Below are positions 36,387-45,357 of a DNA stretch of 64,000 nt, one piece after another; position 1 is the stretch's first letter, and each line of letters starts with the position of its first letter. The stretch comes from an uncultured beta proteobacterium (GTDB lineage Bacteria > Pseudomonadota > Gammaproteobacteria > Burkholderiales > Burkholderiaceae_C), in the NCBI GenBank assembly GCA_903909815.1, contig CAIVXG010000217.1, forward strand, positions 62,001 to 126,000, in the 5' to 3' direction. A model generated the notes under the pieces. That model had not been told where the DNA came from. It worked only from the letters and a program-made list of their open reading frames with translations, and made no database searches. The translations under genes and the position numbers were made by a program.

Positions 36387-39170
36387 TCAACATGTCATGG
36401 CGTCATCCTCCCGCGTGCACTCTTCCAGCAAGTAGGCAATCGAGCGATAAGGTCGTCCGGTCTCGGCGGTCAGCCCGATTTCGCAGGTCCGGTTCGTGGA
36501 CACGCCGGCGCAGCAATTCTTCGGCAGGGCGTCGTGCAGCTTGCGCAGCGCGTGCGCGTTGAGTTCGGGGACGACAAAGCCGCGGTCGCCGCCAAAGCCG
36601 CAGCAGGTGACACCGGCGGGTTCGACGATTTCCGTGACGCAAGCCTCGAGCACGCCACGCAACTTGGCGTCGGACGCCGTGCGGCGCACACTGCAATTGA
36701 TGTGCAGCGCGATCGGTCCCGGTTGGCGCCGGATGTGCAGGCGCGGCAGCAGCGCGTCAAACGCGAACTCGTGAAAATCCAGCAGCGTCAAACGACCCGC
36801 CAGTATTTTTTGCATGCGCACGGAGCAGGTGCTGGCGTCCATGATCACGGGGTGGTAACCGCCCTGGCCGTCGTCCGCGGCCTGCAGCAGTGCCTGCGTC
36901 ACGGACTGCGCCATTTGCTCCGCCTCTTCGGCCATGCCCTTGCTCGCCATCATCTGGCCGCAGCACAGCTTGTCAAAGCCCTGCGGCAGGATGGGCGCGT
37001 AACCGGCGCGCACCAGCAGCTCCGTGATGACCTCGGGCAGCGTCGCTTCTTCGGCGCTGTTGGCGCCGAAGATACGGCCGCCACAGGCCGGGAAATACAC
37101 CACGGGGTCGCCGCCGCCGGCGTAGGCCGAGGGTCGCTTGCCCGCCTGCGGCATGCCGCGCTTCCACGCGCCGCCCGAGAGCTTGGCCACCAGGCCCTCG
37201 CCGATCACGCTGGACGCCACGTGCCCCAGTTGCAATCCGATGCGCGACGCGCTGGCCAGCTTGCCGAAATTGCCCGCGGTCCATTGCGCGAGCTTGTGCG
37301 AGGCGCTGCCCATGCCGCGGCCGCGCAACAATCGTGTGAGCTCGCCGGTGTCGATGCCCACCGGGCAGGCGGTGGAGCACAGGCCGCAGCCGGCGCAGGT
37401 GTCCAGTCCGTAGTAGGCGAAATCGGCCTCGACGTCAGCCGCACTTTCGCCTGCGGCGGCGCGCCTGGAGAGCTCGCGCCAGCTGACGATGCGCTGGCGC
37501 GGCGAGAGCGTGAGCCGGTGCGAGGGGCACAGCGGTTCGCAAAAACCGCATTCGATGCAGCGGTCCACCAGCGCCTCGGCGGCAGGCATGGGCTTGAGGT
37601 GCAACAGGTGCGCCTGCGGGTCGTCGTTCAGGATCACGCCTGGATTGAGCAGGTCCTGCGGATCGAACAGGCGCTTGATGCGCCGCATCAGGTTTGTCGC
37701 TTGCGTGCCCCATTCCTTTTCGACAAAGGGCGCCATGTTGCGACCCGTGCCGTGCTCGGCCTTGAGCGATCCGTCGTACTTGCGCACCACCAGCTCACAG
37801 ACGTCGTCCATGAAGCGCGCGTAGCGCTGCACCTCGGCGTCATCGGAGAAATCCTGTGTGAACACGAAGTGCAGATTGCCTTCGAGCGCGTGGCCGAAGA
37901 TGATGCCCTCGCTGTAGCCATGGGAGAGCATCAGCGACTGCAGGTCCAGCGTGGCACGGGCCAGGTGGGCGATGGGCACGGCGACATCCTCGATGATGAC
38001 CGTGGTGCCGGTGCGGCGCATCGCGCCCACCGAAGGGAAGGTTCCCTTGCGCACTTTCCAATACAGCTCGCAAGTGGCCGGGTCGGTGGAAAACGCCGCC
38101 GGCTCGATGGTGTCAATGCCGGCCAGCGCGCCCAGCGCGGCGTCCATGCGCAGTTGCAGCGCAGCGGTTGTCTGCGCCCGCACCTCGATCAGCAGGGCCG
38201 CCGCTGCGTCACCCAAGCCGCGTATCACCCCAGGCATCGCCGGCTTGTCCTGCACCGAGCGCAAGGCAGGACGGTCCAGCAGCTCGACTGCGGACACCGG
38301 CTCGTGCTTCAGGCGTATCACGGCCTGGCAGGCGATCTCGATGTCGGGAAAAAACACCAGCGCACTGGCCTTGCACGGGTCTTCGACCACAGTGTTCAGG
38401 CTGATGCGCGACATGAAGCCCAGCGTTCCTTCAGAGCCGATCATCAGGTGCGCCAGGATCTCGATCGGGTCTTCAAAGTCGATCAGCGCGTTCAGGCTGT
38501 AGCCCGTGGTGTTCTTGATCTGGTACTTGTGGCGGATGCGCTGCGCCAGCGCTTCGTCGGCCCGCGTCGTCTCTCCCAGGCGCTGCAACTCGTCCAGCAG
38601 GCTGGCATGGCTCTGGCGAAATCGTGCAACGCTGGACGCGTCTTCGGTGTCGAGCAGCGCGCCGTCGGCCAGCACGAGGCGCATGCCGGCAAGCGTGCGG
38701 TAGCTGTTTTGCGCCGTGCCGCAGCACATGCCGGAGGCGTTGTTGGCCGCGATGCCGCCGATCTTGCAGGCGTTGATGGAAGCCGGGTCCGGGCCGATCT
38801 TGCGCCCGAACGGCGCCAGCCGGTAGTTGACTTCGCCGCCGATGATGCCGGGGCCGACGCGCACGACGGCGCCGTCCTGCAGGATGTCGCAGCCGGAAAA
38901 TCCCTCGCCGATCAGCGCCAGCACGCTGTCGGTCACGGCCTGGCCCGACAGGCTGGTGCCCGCAGCGCGGAAGGTGACCGGACGTCCGTGTTCGCGCGCG
39001 GCCAGCAGCAGCGCCTGCACCTCCTCCTCGCTTTCGACCACGGCGATGACTTCGGGCGTCAGGCGGTAGAAGCTGGCGTCGGTGCCGTACGCGAGACGCC
39101 GCAGCGGGTCGGTGATGACCTGGTGCGCGGGCAGGATGGCACAGAGCGCCGCGATCAGATCACTCATCAT
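36387..39170 (-). CDS. FAD- and Fe-S-containing D-lactate (2-hydroxyacid) dehydrogenase
   Basis: A 927-aa membrane-associated type oxidase fusing a PCMH FAD domain (AGTSLSGQAVTDSVLALI, ANNASGMCCGTAQNSYRTL) and an FAD-oxidase C-terminal domain. Two 4Fe-4S motifs follow (CIECGFCEPLCPSHR near residue 535, CAGCGLCSTACPVG near 590), then two CCG heterodisulfide-type domains (CCGQMMASKG, CCGFGGDRGF). This matches Dld-II type quinone-linked D-lactate dehydrogenases; related proteins use glycolate or 2-hydroxyglutarate. The start overlaps lutB by 11 nt. The second ATG (39167) has better spacing from GGGAG. Confidence 0.88.
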   Translation of the reverse strand: MMSDLIAALCAILPAHQVITDPLRRLAYGTDASFYRLTPEVIAVVESEEEVQALLLAAREHGRPVTFRAAGTSLSGQAVTDSVLALIGEGFSGCDILQDGAVVRVGPGIIGGEVNYRLAPFGRKIGPDPASINACKIGGIAANNASGMCCGTAQNSYRTLAGMRLVLADGALLDTEDASSVARFRQSHASLLDELQRLGETTRADEALAQRIRHKYQIKNTTGYSLNALIDFEDPIEILAHLMIGSEGTLGFMSRISLNTVVEDPCKASALVFFPDIEIACQAVIRLKHEPVSAVELLDRPALRSVQDKPAMPGVIRGLGDAAAALLIEVRAQTTAALQLRMDAALGALAGIDTIEPAAFSTDPATCELYWKVRKGTFPSVGAMRRTGTTVIIEDVAVPIAHLARATLDLQSLMLSHGYSEGIIFGHALEGNLHFVFTQDFSDDAEVQRYARFMDDVCELVVRKYDGSLKAEHGTGRNMAPFVEKEWGTQATNLMRRIKRLFDPQDLLNPGVILNDDPQAHLLHLKPMPAAEALVDRCIECGFCEPLCPSHRLTLSPRQRIVSWRELSRRAAAGESAADVEADFAYYGLDTCAGCGLCSTACPVGIDTGELTRLLRGRGMGSASHKLAQWTAGNFGKLASASRIGLQLGHVASSVIGEGLVAKLSGGAWKRGMPQAGKRPSAYAGGGDPVVYFPACGGRIFGANSAEEATLPEVITELLVRAGYAPILPQGFDKLCCGQMMASKGMAEEAEQMAQSVTQALLQAADDGQGGYHPVIMDASTCSVRMQKILAGRLTLLDFHEFAFDALLPRLHIRRQPGPIALHINCSVRRTASDAKLRGVLEACVTEIVEPAGVTCCGFGGDRGFVVPELNAHALRKLHDALPKNCCAGVSTNRTCEIGLTAETGRPYRSIAYLLEECTREDDAMTC

Positions 39171-40596
39171 TTCGCTCCCTGAGCAGGTCGCGCAGGCGTT
39201 TTGGCGCCGGCACCAGCGGCGTACGGCTACGTGTCCAGGCGCCCTGATCCGTGGGCGACAGCGCGCGCCCCCGGCTCATGAACCAGGACGCCAGCCGGTA
39301 CAGACCCAGGCGGCTGTAGACCTGCGCCCACACGCCCCAGATCGTGCTGTCGATGCGCGTGCGCGCCGCGCCGCTGCCGCGCAGCGTGGCGTCTTCGCCC
39401 TCGGGGCGGGCCATGGCCTCGTTGCGCAACCGCACCAGGATGTCGGGAATCGGAATCTTCACCGGACACACTTCCGAGCAGGCGCCGCACAGCGTCGAGG
39501 CAAAGGCCAGCGGATAGGTGGACTCCAGCCCCAGCATGTGGGGCGAGATGATCGCGCCGATGGGTCCCGGATAGGTCGTGCCGTAGGCGTGTCCTCCTAT
39601 GCGCGCGTACACCGGGCAGTGGTTCATGCAGGCACCGCAACGTATGCACTGCAGCGTGGCGCGCAACTCCTCGTCGGCGTAGGCCTGGGTACGGCCGTTG
39701 TCGAGCAGGATCAGGTGCACTTCCTCGGGCCCGTCCAACTCGTCTCTTTGGCGCGGGGCGCTGATCATGTTCACGTAGGTCGTGATGTTCTGGCCCGTGG
39801 CCGAGCGCGGCAGCAGGCTCAGCAGTGGCACCAGATGCTCCAGCTTCTCGACCACCTTCTCGATGCCGGTGATGGCGATGTGCACGCGCGGCACCGTGGT
39901 GCACAGACGGCCGTTGCCCTCGTTCTCCACCAGGCACAGTGTGCCGGTCTCGGCCACCATGAAGTTCACGCCCGACAGGCCGATGTCGGCCGCGGCAAAC
40001 TTGGCGCGCAGCACGCGCCGGCCGATGGCGATCAACGCATCCACGTCGTCGGTGTAGGCCACGCCCGGGATTTCTTTGGCGAAGAGCGCGGCGATCTCCT
40101 GTTTGGTCTTGTGGATCGCCGGCATGATGATGTGCGAAGGTGCTTCGCCGGCGAGTTGCACGATGTACTCGCCCATGTCGGACTCCAGGGCCTCGATACC
40201 GGCGGCCTGCATCGCGTGGTTGAATCCCACCTCCTCGCTCACCATGGACTTGCCCTTGACGATGGTCTTGGCATTCACCCGGCGCGCGATGCTCAGCGCG
40301 ATGGCGTTGGCCGCGTCGGCGTCCTGCGCCCAGTGCACCTGGATGCCGCGCGCCGTGAGCTTGTGCTCCAACTGCTCCAGCAGCCGGGGCAGGTTGGCCA
40401 GGCTGTAGCGACGAATATGGGCACCCAGTTCGCGCAGACCCTGCAGCTCTTCCTGGTCGGGAAACTGTCCCCGCCGCTTGGCCTGCAGAAAGTCCATGGC
40501 ACCGCGAAAGTTCTTGCGCTGCGCCGGGTCGTCCAGCACGGCCTTGCTGCGCGCCTTGAAGTCGTCCAGGGCGTGGATAGGAATCACCTTGGTCAT
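39160..40596 (-). CDS. lutB: L-lactate utilization protein LutB (iron-sulfur, LUD domain)
   Basis: Component of the three-subunit L-lactate oxidase LutABC. The ATG at 40596 (MTKVIPIHALDDFKAR, 478 aa) overlaps the lutC stop by 4 nt. The LUD domain contains VKGKSMVSEEVGFNHAMQAAGIEALESDMGEYIVQLAGEAPSHIIMPA. Two 4Fe-4S clusters follow as CIRCGACMNHCPVY and CGACSEVCPVKIPIPD. The upstream track extension is within lutC and rejected. Confidence 0.94.
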   Translation of the reverse strand: MTKVIPIHALDDFKARSKAVLDDPAQRKNFRGAMDFLQAKRRGQFPDQEELQGLRELGAHIRRYSLANLPRLLEQLEHKLTARGIQVHWAQDADAANAIALSIARRVNAKTIVKGKSMVSEEVGFNHAMQAAGIEALESDMGEYIVQLAGEAPSHIIMPAIHKTKQEIAALFAKEIPGVAYTDDVDALIAIGRRVLRAKFAAADIGLSGVNFMVAETGTLCLVENEGNGRLCTTVPRVHIAITGIEKVVEKLEHLVPLLSLLPRSATGQNITTYVNMISAPRQRDELDGPEEVHLILLDNGRTQAYADEELRATLQCIRCGACMNHCPVYARIGGHAYGTTYPGPIGAIISPHMLGLESTYPLAFASTLCGACSEVCPVKIPIPDILVRLRNEAMARPEGEDATLRGSGAARTRIDSTIWGVWAQVYSRLGLYRLASWFMSRGRALSPTDQGAWTRSRTPLVPAPKRLRDLLRERNDE

Positions 40597-41288
40597 GGCT
40601 GCACCTCCAAGCCGTGGCGTAGCAGCACCACCAGTTCGCGCGGACCGTGTGCGCCGTAGGCCAGGGTCTGCTGGATGTCGGCGGTCTTGGACGGCCCGCT
40701 GATCAGCAGCGCATTGGTTGGCATACGGTGGGACCAACCCTCGGCCGTGAAGGCGCTTTCCATGTCGGCGTGGATCGTGTCCACATCGAGCAGCACGAAG
40801 TGGATGGGCGGCACCAGCGACATGAGCCGCGGCTCGCGCGCGTCAGGCCAGAGGATCAGGCTGCCGGTTTCTGCGATCGCGCTTCTGGCCAGCGTGAGCG
40901 AGGCGTCGATGCCGTCGAACAGTTGCTGGCGCCAGGCCGCGCTGGGCTGGGTGTAGCGGCACAGTGCCAGAGCGTCGACCGGTTTCGCTTGGCGTTGCCC
41001 GTGACGCTGCTCGAGCTCGTCGCCGTGCGCCGCGCCCGCGCCGATGAGCAACTGGCGCACGCCCTTGGCAGCGGCCAGGCGCAGCAGCAGGTCCGCCCAG
41101 TCGCTGTGCGTGGTGTCGTGCACCTGGGTTTTCACGGCCTGCATGGCGGCGCGCAGCCGCGCCACGCGCTGCCCCTGGGGTTCGGTACGGCGCTGCGCGG
41201 CGTACCAGGAACTGACGTCGGGGGAAGTTGGCGTTTGTGTGATGCTTGTGGCGCGCAGCCGCGCCAGGATGGCGTCTCGGGCGCTCAT
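40593..41288 (-). CDS. lutC: Lactate utilization protein LutC (LUD domain)
   Basis: A 231-aa LUD/DUF162 protein. The ATG at 41288 overlaps the lutA stop as ATGA. Features are MSARDAILARL at the N-terminus, SAIAETGSLILWPDAREPRLMSLVPPIHFVLLD in the core and ALLISGPSKTADIQQTLAYGAHGPRELVVLL at the end, typical of YkgG/LutC. Gene order here is A-C-B rather than the A-B-C of Bacillus. Confidence 0.92.
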   Translation of the reverse strand: MSARDAILARLRATSITQTPTSPDVSSWYAAQRRTEPQGQRVARLRAAMQAVKTQVHDTTHSDWADLLLRLAAAKGVRQLLIGAGAAHGDELEQRHGQRQAKPVDALALCRYTQPSAAWRQQLFDGIDASLTLARSAIAETGSLILWPDAREPRLMSLVPPIHFVLLDVDTIHADMESAFTAEGWSHRMPTNALLISGPSKTADIQQTLAYGAHGPRELVVLLRHGLEVQP

Positions 41289-42094
41289 GCTGATGGCGCG
41301 CTGGTGCGCTTCCACAGAAAGCTGGCCAGGTGCTCGCCCGGTAACGTCGCCGTGGCGAGGCCGGCGACTTCATCCTGCTTCGCGGCGCGACCCGTGATGT
41401 TCAGCAGGCAGCCACAGTCGGCGCTGATGACGCGCTCGGCGCCGGTGGCGCGGATGCTGGCCACCTTGTCGCTCACGATAGCCTCGGAGATGTCAGGGTA
41501 GCGCATGGCGAAGGTTCCGCCAAAGCCGCAGCACTCCTCCACCCGGGCCTGCACCACCACGTTGACCTGCGCCAGACTGTCCAGCAGCGCGGCGCTGGTC
41601 TCATGCGAACCCATTTCGCGGCGTGCATGGCAGGAGGTGTGCAGCGCCACGGTGCAGGGGTTGCCGCGGTCTTCATGGCTGAAATTCACCACCTGCACCA
41701 GGAACTCGCTCAGCTCATATACGCGTTCGGCCAGCGCCACGGCGCGCGCGTGCAGCACCGGGTCGGCGGCGAAAAGATGCGGGTAGTGCAGCCGCATCAT
41801 GCCGCCGCAGGAGCCCGAAGGCACCACGATCGGCCAGTCTTCGGTGAACAGGTTCAACTGCTGCAGCGCGACTGCGCGCGCTTCTTCGGGAAAGCCGCTG
41901 CTGTGCGCCGGCTGGCCGCAACAGGTCTGCTGCTCAAGGTAGTGCACCTGGATGCCCTCGCGCTCCAGCAGGCGCACCGTGTCCAGGCCGGCCTGGGGCG
42001 TGAACTGGTCAATCAGGCAGGTGGAGAAAAGATAGACGTGGGCCGGCTTGGGCGGGTAGCGCCGGGCACTTCGGGTGTCGGACTCAGTGGGCAT
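41285..42094 (-). CDS. lutA: Lactate utilization protein LutA (CCG-domain Fe-S protein)
   Basis: A 269-aa protein with duplicated CCG domains that bind iron-sulfur clusters: LEQQTCCGQPAHSSGF with VPSGSCGGMMR, and VEECCGFGGTFAMRYPDIS with SADCGCLLNI. The ATG at 42094 follows a GGAAAG-type ribosome binding site. The track's 112-residue extension crosses the divergent promoter and regulator start, so it is rejected. It is the first gene of the eight-gene minus-strand operon. An LldR-type operator lies 28 nt upstream of its start. Confidence 0.93.
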   Translation of the reverse strand: MPTESDTRSARRYPPKPAHVYLFSTCLIDQFTPQAGLDTVRLLEREGIQVHYLEQQTCCGQPAHSSGFPEEARAVALQQLNLFTEDWPIVVPSGSCGGMMRLHYPHLFAADPVLHARAVALAERVYELSEFLVQVVNFSHEDRGNPCTVALHTSCHARREMGSHETSAALLDSLAQVNVVVQARVEECCGFGGTFAMRYPDISEAIVSDKVASIRATGAERVISADCGCLLNITGRAAKQDEVAGLATATLPGEHLASFLWKRTSAPSA

Positions 42095-42121
42095 GATTTC
42101 TTTCCAGGCATTTTGGTAAAG

Positions 42122-42132
42122 TGGTAATACCA
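42122..42132. promoter_or_regulatory. LldR/FadR-type operator, lutA-proximal
   Basis: TGGTAATACCA is a TGGT-N3-ACCA palindrome, the core recognised by GntR/FadR-subfamily regulators such as LldR and PdhR. An additional TTGGTAAAG half-site lies just to its left. It is placed to block transcription of the lut operon. Confidence 0.7.
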
Positions 42133-42226
42133 GTGGCGGCAAGTGTAGAAAATTTGCTGCCACTTGAAATAGGTGTTTTCCCTTATTTGTAAAGCATGAG
42201 TCAACACAAAATGGGCTACCATCGCT

Positions 42227-42237
42227 TGGTCTTACCA
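42227..42237. promoter_or_regulatory. LldR/FadR-type operator, regulator-proximal
   Basis: TGGTCTTACCA is a second TGGT-N3-ACCA palindrome, 12 nt before the regulator ATG. Its centre is 105 nt from that of the first site. Its position suggests autoregulation. A degenerate TGGGCTACCA lies a few bases upstream. Confidence 0.7.
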
Positions 42238-42249
42238 CTTTTAATTTCC

Positions 42250-43014
42250 ATGCCTCAACTTCGCCCCCCCGTGATCCGACTGGCCGACACTGTCGCGGCC
42301 GAACTGGAAAAACGCATCCTCGAAGGCTCGCTGAAACCGGGCGATCGCCTGCCAGCAGAGCGCACGCTCGCGCTGGATCTGGGTGTGTCGCGCCCGTCAC
42401 TGCGCGAGGCGATGCACAAGCTGGTGTCAAAGGGTCTTTTGAGCACCCGTCATGGCGGAGGCACTTTTGTCACCGATCGACTCGAAGCGCATTTCGCCGA
42501 CCCGTGGCAGGACTTGGTCAAAGGCCACCCGTTGCTGCACCGCGATCTGCTGGAATTTCGCCAGATGCTCGAAAGTGAAGCGGCGCAGTTGGCTGCAGAC
42601 CGCGCCACCGACGTCGATCTCAAACGCCTGGACGCCGTCTACGCGAAACTGGAGCGGGTCTACTCTGGCGAGGACCTCGCCGCGTGTATCGACGCCGACG
42701 TCGAGTTCCACCAGGTGGTCGCGGAAGCCGCCCACAACGTGCTGATCGGGCATTTGAGCGCCAGCCTGATGCGGGTGATCCACGGCCACGTCGCCAACAA
42801 TCTGGAGCACCTGCACGCGCGCCCGCAGCGCTGGGATCAGTTGCAGGCCCAGCACCGGGCCATCTGGCAGGCCATTCGCGAGCACCGGCCACGGGATGCA
42901 GCACAAGCCGCACGCGACCACATCGAGTTCGTGCGTCAAAGCATGGACGACAATGCCAGGGAGGAAGAGCGGCGTCTGAGCGCCCGCCGGCGCGCGGGAG
43001 AACTTGTCGATTGA
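42250..43014 (+). CDS. lldR: GntR/FadR-subfamily regulator, LldR-like
   Basis: A 254-aa repressor with an N-terminal winged helix (VAAELEKRILEGSLKPGDRLPAERTLALDLGVSRPSLREAMHKLVSKGLLSTRHGGGTFV) and an all-helical FCD effector domain. The FCD domain's metal-binding residues are in LLEFRQMLESEAAQLAA, DADVEFHQVVAEAAHN and QHRAIWQAIREHRP. The ATG at 42250 fits the family. The track start lies upstream of the operator. Divergence from lutA and two matching palindromes make it the probable lactate-responsive regulator. Confidence 0.9.
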   Translation: MPQLRPPVIRLADTVAAELEKRILEGSLKPGDRLPAERTLALDLGVSRPSLREAMHKLVSKGLLSTRHGGGTFVTDRLEAHFADPWQDLVKGHPLLHRDLLEFRQMLESEAAQLAADRATDVDLKRLDAVYAKLERVYSGEDLAACIDADVEFHQVVAEAAHNVLIGHLSASLMRVIHGHVANNLEHLHARPQRWDQLQAQHRAIWQAIREHRPRDAAQAARDHIEFVRQSMDDNAREEERRLSARRRAGELVD

Positions 43015-43239
43015 TTCCGTGAAACGGGCGGCGGTGCCGGTTTGGGCGCGTAGCAAATCGGCGCAGCGGATTGCGCATCCGACGCTTCGCCCGAAAACCT
43101 GCCGCACCGCTATCGCTGCAGCCATATCGCCAACTCTTGCCAGCCGATGGTCTGTGCTCCATGGCGCAGAGGAATCCGTTCAGTTCCCGGGTAGACGACA
43201 TCGCGTTGCTCGATCTTCAGATCGTCACCCGCCGCTTAT

Positions 43240-44247
43240 ATGGATGACCCCGACTACACTTCCCATACTGTGAAAGTATCTGTCTCAAAAGCCATCGAAG
43301 TACGACTGGAACGGTTCCTGCAAAAGGGTCGCATCCAGGCCGGATCGCTCATTACCACGGTGTTTGGTGATGCGATCCTGCCACGTGGTGGACGGGTGTC
43401 ACTGGGCAGTATGATTCAGTTATTGCAGCCATTGGGTGCGAATGAACGATTGGTACGCACCGCCGTTTATCGCCTAGTCAAGGAGGAGTGGCTGGAGTCC
43501 GAGGCCTTGGGGCGCAAGACGGATTACATGCTCACCCCTTCCGGGCACCGCAGGTTTGATGAGGCATCGCGTCAAATTTATGCAGCAGACATACCCGGGT
43601 GGGATAGGCGTTGGCGCCTTATCCTGATCGTTGGAGAGTTGGGTACCCACCTGCGTGAGCAACTGCGCAGGGCTCTCTTTTGGCATGGATTTGGCGAAAC
43701 CGCGACGGGCTGCTTTGTGCACCCGACAGCCGATCTTGAAAAAGTGATGGAAAGTCTGGTGTCGGAGGGGCTGGACGAGGTGCTTTCGTATTTGATGCCC
43801 ATGGTAGCCGTCAATTCGAGGGCGGCGCACTGTGCAACGGATATCGATATGGTGCAAGTGGCATGGAATCTGGATGGCCTGGCTTTGTCTTATGAAGGTT
43901 TTTTGCAAAAGTACGAACCAATCCGTGATGCGCTGGTGAGTTGCGGACAGGAGGATTTGTCCGAAGAAAATGCTTTCCTGGTCCGCACCTTGCTGATCCA
44001 TGATGTACGCAGGTTGCTGTTGCGTGATCCGCAGTTGCCCGAAAGCTTGCTTCCGGCAACCTGGCCAGGCAGTCGGGCACGCCACCTGTGCCGGGATTTG
44101 TACCGCAAGCTTTTGCCGCTGTCCGAGCGCCATCTGGATGCCAATGTCCGGCTTTCCAGTGGCAGTGCGCCCCATGCCTCTTCGGTGTTGGTAAGTCGTT
44201 TTGAATATGGAATGGATCTGCATACGCGCGTCGCAGGCGCCGCCTGA
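43240..44247 (+). CDS. paaX: Phenylacetate operon repressor PaaX
   Basis: PaaX represses paa genes and is released by phenylacetyl-CoA. The 335-aa product matches the family through GSLITTVFGDAILPRGGRVSLGSMIQLLQPLGANERLVRTAVYRLVKEEWL (winged helix) and the RDPQLPESLLPATWPGSRARHLCRDLYRKLLPL C-terminal block. An alternative GTG start at 43270 would remove the first ten residues. The 225 nt upstream hold no convincing gene. An IclR gene follows after 11 nt, and the paa operon begins 1.2 kb downstream on the same strand. Confidence 0.93.
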   Translation: MDDPDYTSHTVKVSVSKAIEVRLERFLQKGRIQAGSLITTVFGDAILPRGGRVSLGSMIQLLQPLGANERLVRTAVYRLVKEEWLESEALGRKTDYMLTPSGHRRFDEASRQIYAADIPGWDRRWRLILIVGELGTHLREQLRRALFWHGFGETATGCFVHPTADLEKVMESLVSEGLDEVLSYLMPMVAVNSRAAHCATDIDMVQVAWNLDGLALSYEGFLQKYEPIRDALVSCGQEDLSEENAFLVRTLLIHDVRRLLLRDPQLPESLLPATWPGSRARHLCRDLYRKLLPLSERHLDANVRLSSGSAPHASSVLVSRFEYGMDLHTRVAGAA

Positions 44248-44258
44248 AGAGAAAGCTT

Positions 44259-45038
44259 ATGGACGACGAACTCAAGAGCAGCCACGGTGTGCAATCCCTG
44301 GAAATCGGGATTGGGGTGTTGAAGGTGCTGGTGGAGTCCGGCTCTGCCTTGATGCTCAAGGAAATTGCCGCCGCAGCGGGGATGCCACCCTCCAAAGCGC
44401 ATCGCTATCTGGTGAGTCTGGTGCGGTGCGGTTTGGTGCAGCAGGCCAGCGAGAACTCCAAATACGACCTCGGACCCTTGGCCATTCCCCTGGGCTTGGC
44501 TGCCGTAGACCGGCTCGATCGCGTCAAACTCGGACTGAACAGTATTTCCGAGTTGCGCGATCTGACCAACGAAACCACCGCCTTGTCGGTGTGGGGTGAG
44601 TTTGGCCCAGTGATGGTGCGATGGGAGCGGCCGCATCGTCCCATTACTGTCAACGTGATCACCGGCAACACGGTCAGTCTGTTGGCAACATCCACCGGCC
44701 GCTTGTTCTCTGCTTGGATGCCTGCGGAAATTGTTCGCCCGCAGCTGGAACGGGAGTTGCTCCAGGGGCGATCGACGGAATTCAAGACGCTGGAGCAGGT
44801 TGAGATCGCTTTGCAGGATGTCCGCGCCAACGGCTACTCGTTTGTACGTGACAGTGACTATTCCAGCCGGGTACTGGGTCTTGCTGCCCCGGTTTTTAAC
44901 TTCAAGAACAACATCACCATGGCCGTTTCCATCGTGGGCGTTGAAGGAATATCCGACCTGGGCCCCGGGAGCCTGGCCTTGAGCGAACTTAAGCGGACAA
45001 CGGCCGCACTTTCCAAGCGCTTGGGTTCATCACGATAA
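44259..45038 (+). CDS. IclR-family transcriptional regulator
   Basis: A 259-aa regulator with an N-terminal helix-turn-helix (GVLKVLVESGSALMLKEIAAAAGMPPSKAHRYLVSLVRCGLVQQ) and a GAF-like effector domain (NETTALSVWGEFGPVMVRWERP through SRVLGLAAPVFNFKNNITMAVSIVG). IclR proteins often regulate aromatic catabolism. It sits 11 nt after paaX, so the two are probably one transcript. It ends before a strong terminator that separates it from the transporter/paa operon. Confidence 0.9.
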   Translation: MDDELKSSHGVQSLEIGIGVLKVLVESGSALMLKEIAAAAGMPPSKAHRYLVSLVRCGLVQQASENSKYDLGPLAIPLGLAAVDRLDRVKLGLNSISELRDLTNETTALSVWGEFGPVMVRWERPHRPITVNVITGNTVSLLATSTGRLFSAWMPAEIVRPQLERELLQGRSTEFKTLEQVEIALQDVRANGYSFVRDSDYSSRVLGLAAPVFNFKNNITMAVSIVGVEGISDLGPGSLALSELKRTTAALSKRLGSSR

Positions 45039-45082
45039 GTGATTCAAAACCCATTCGATTTTTAAAAACTTTGTGTCTCTTG

Positions 45083-45110
45083 AAAGCCGACTTTGTCGGC
45101 TTTTTCTTTT
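45083..45110 (+). terminator. Rho-independent terminator after paaX-iclR
   Basis: AAAGCCGAC and GTCGGCTTT form a perfect 9-bp stem with a 3-nt loop, followed by TTCTTTT. It lies 44 nt after the iclR stop. The 45039-45413 intergenic region contains this terminator, an AT-rich promoter stretch and a short leader reading frame. Confidence 0.92.
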
Positions 45111-45261
45111 GCCGATGCTCATGCTGGTCCGTTCGGGTTCGGCATGAGAACAGCCTTATTCTTGCATATGCAGATTCATTGAAACGCCTTGCCGGCCCTA
45201 GGTGCAAACCCTATTGCGATACAACAACTGCGCAAATTTACATCTTTATGTATCTTTTTAT

Positions 45262-45290
45262 TTGACGTAATCGATTCTGCATGTCAGAAT
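45262..45290 (+). promoter_or_regulatory. Candidate sigma-70 promoter of the transporter/paa operon
   Basis: TTGACG (45262-45267) and CAGAAT (45285-45290) are separated by 17 nt within an AT-rich stretch. They match the consensus at 5 of 6 and 4 of 6 positions. This is the only good promoter seen between the iclR terminator and livH. PaaX and IclR would be expected to bind close by. Confidence 0.55.
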
Positions 45291-45357
45291 TTGGCCGCGG
45301 TGATTAACACCAAAGACTTCGCGCTTCGAACGCCGGATAAAACCAGAGGAGACTTCT

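Noticed and set aside
36330-39182. 950-aa plus-strand ORF opposite the D-lactate dehydrogenase
   Set aside because: Length comes from GC-biased third positions of the real gene. The translation has low-complexity Ala/Arg/His composition and no domain.
43015-43239. Possible gene remnant between lldR and paaX
   Set aside because: A stop-bounded minus-strand stretch (about 41 codons, containing ERIPLRHGAQTIGWQELAIWLQR) looks protein-like, but I cannot match it to any family and it may be chance.
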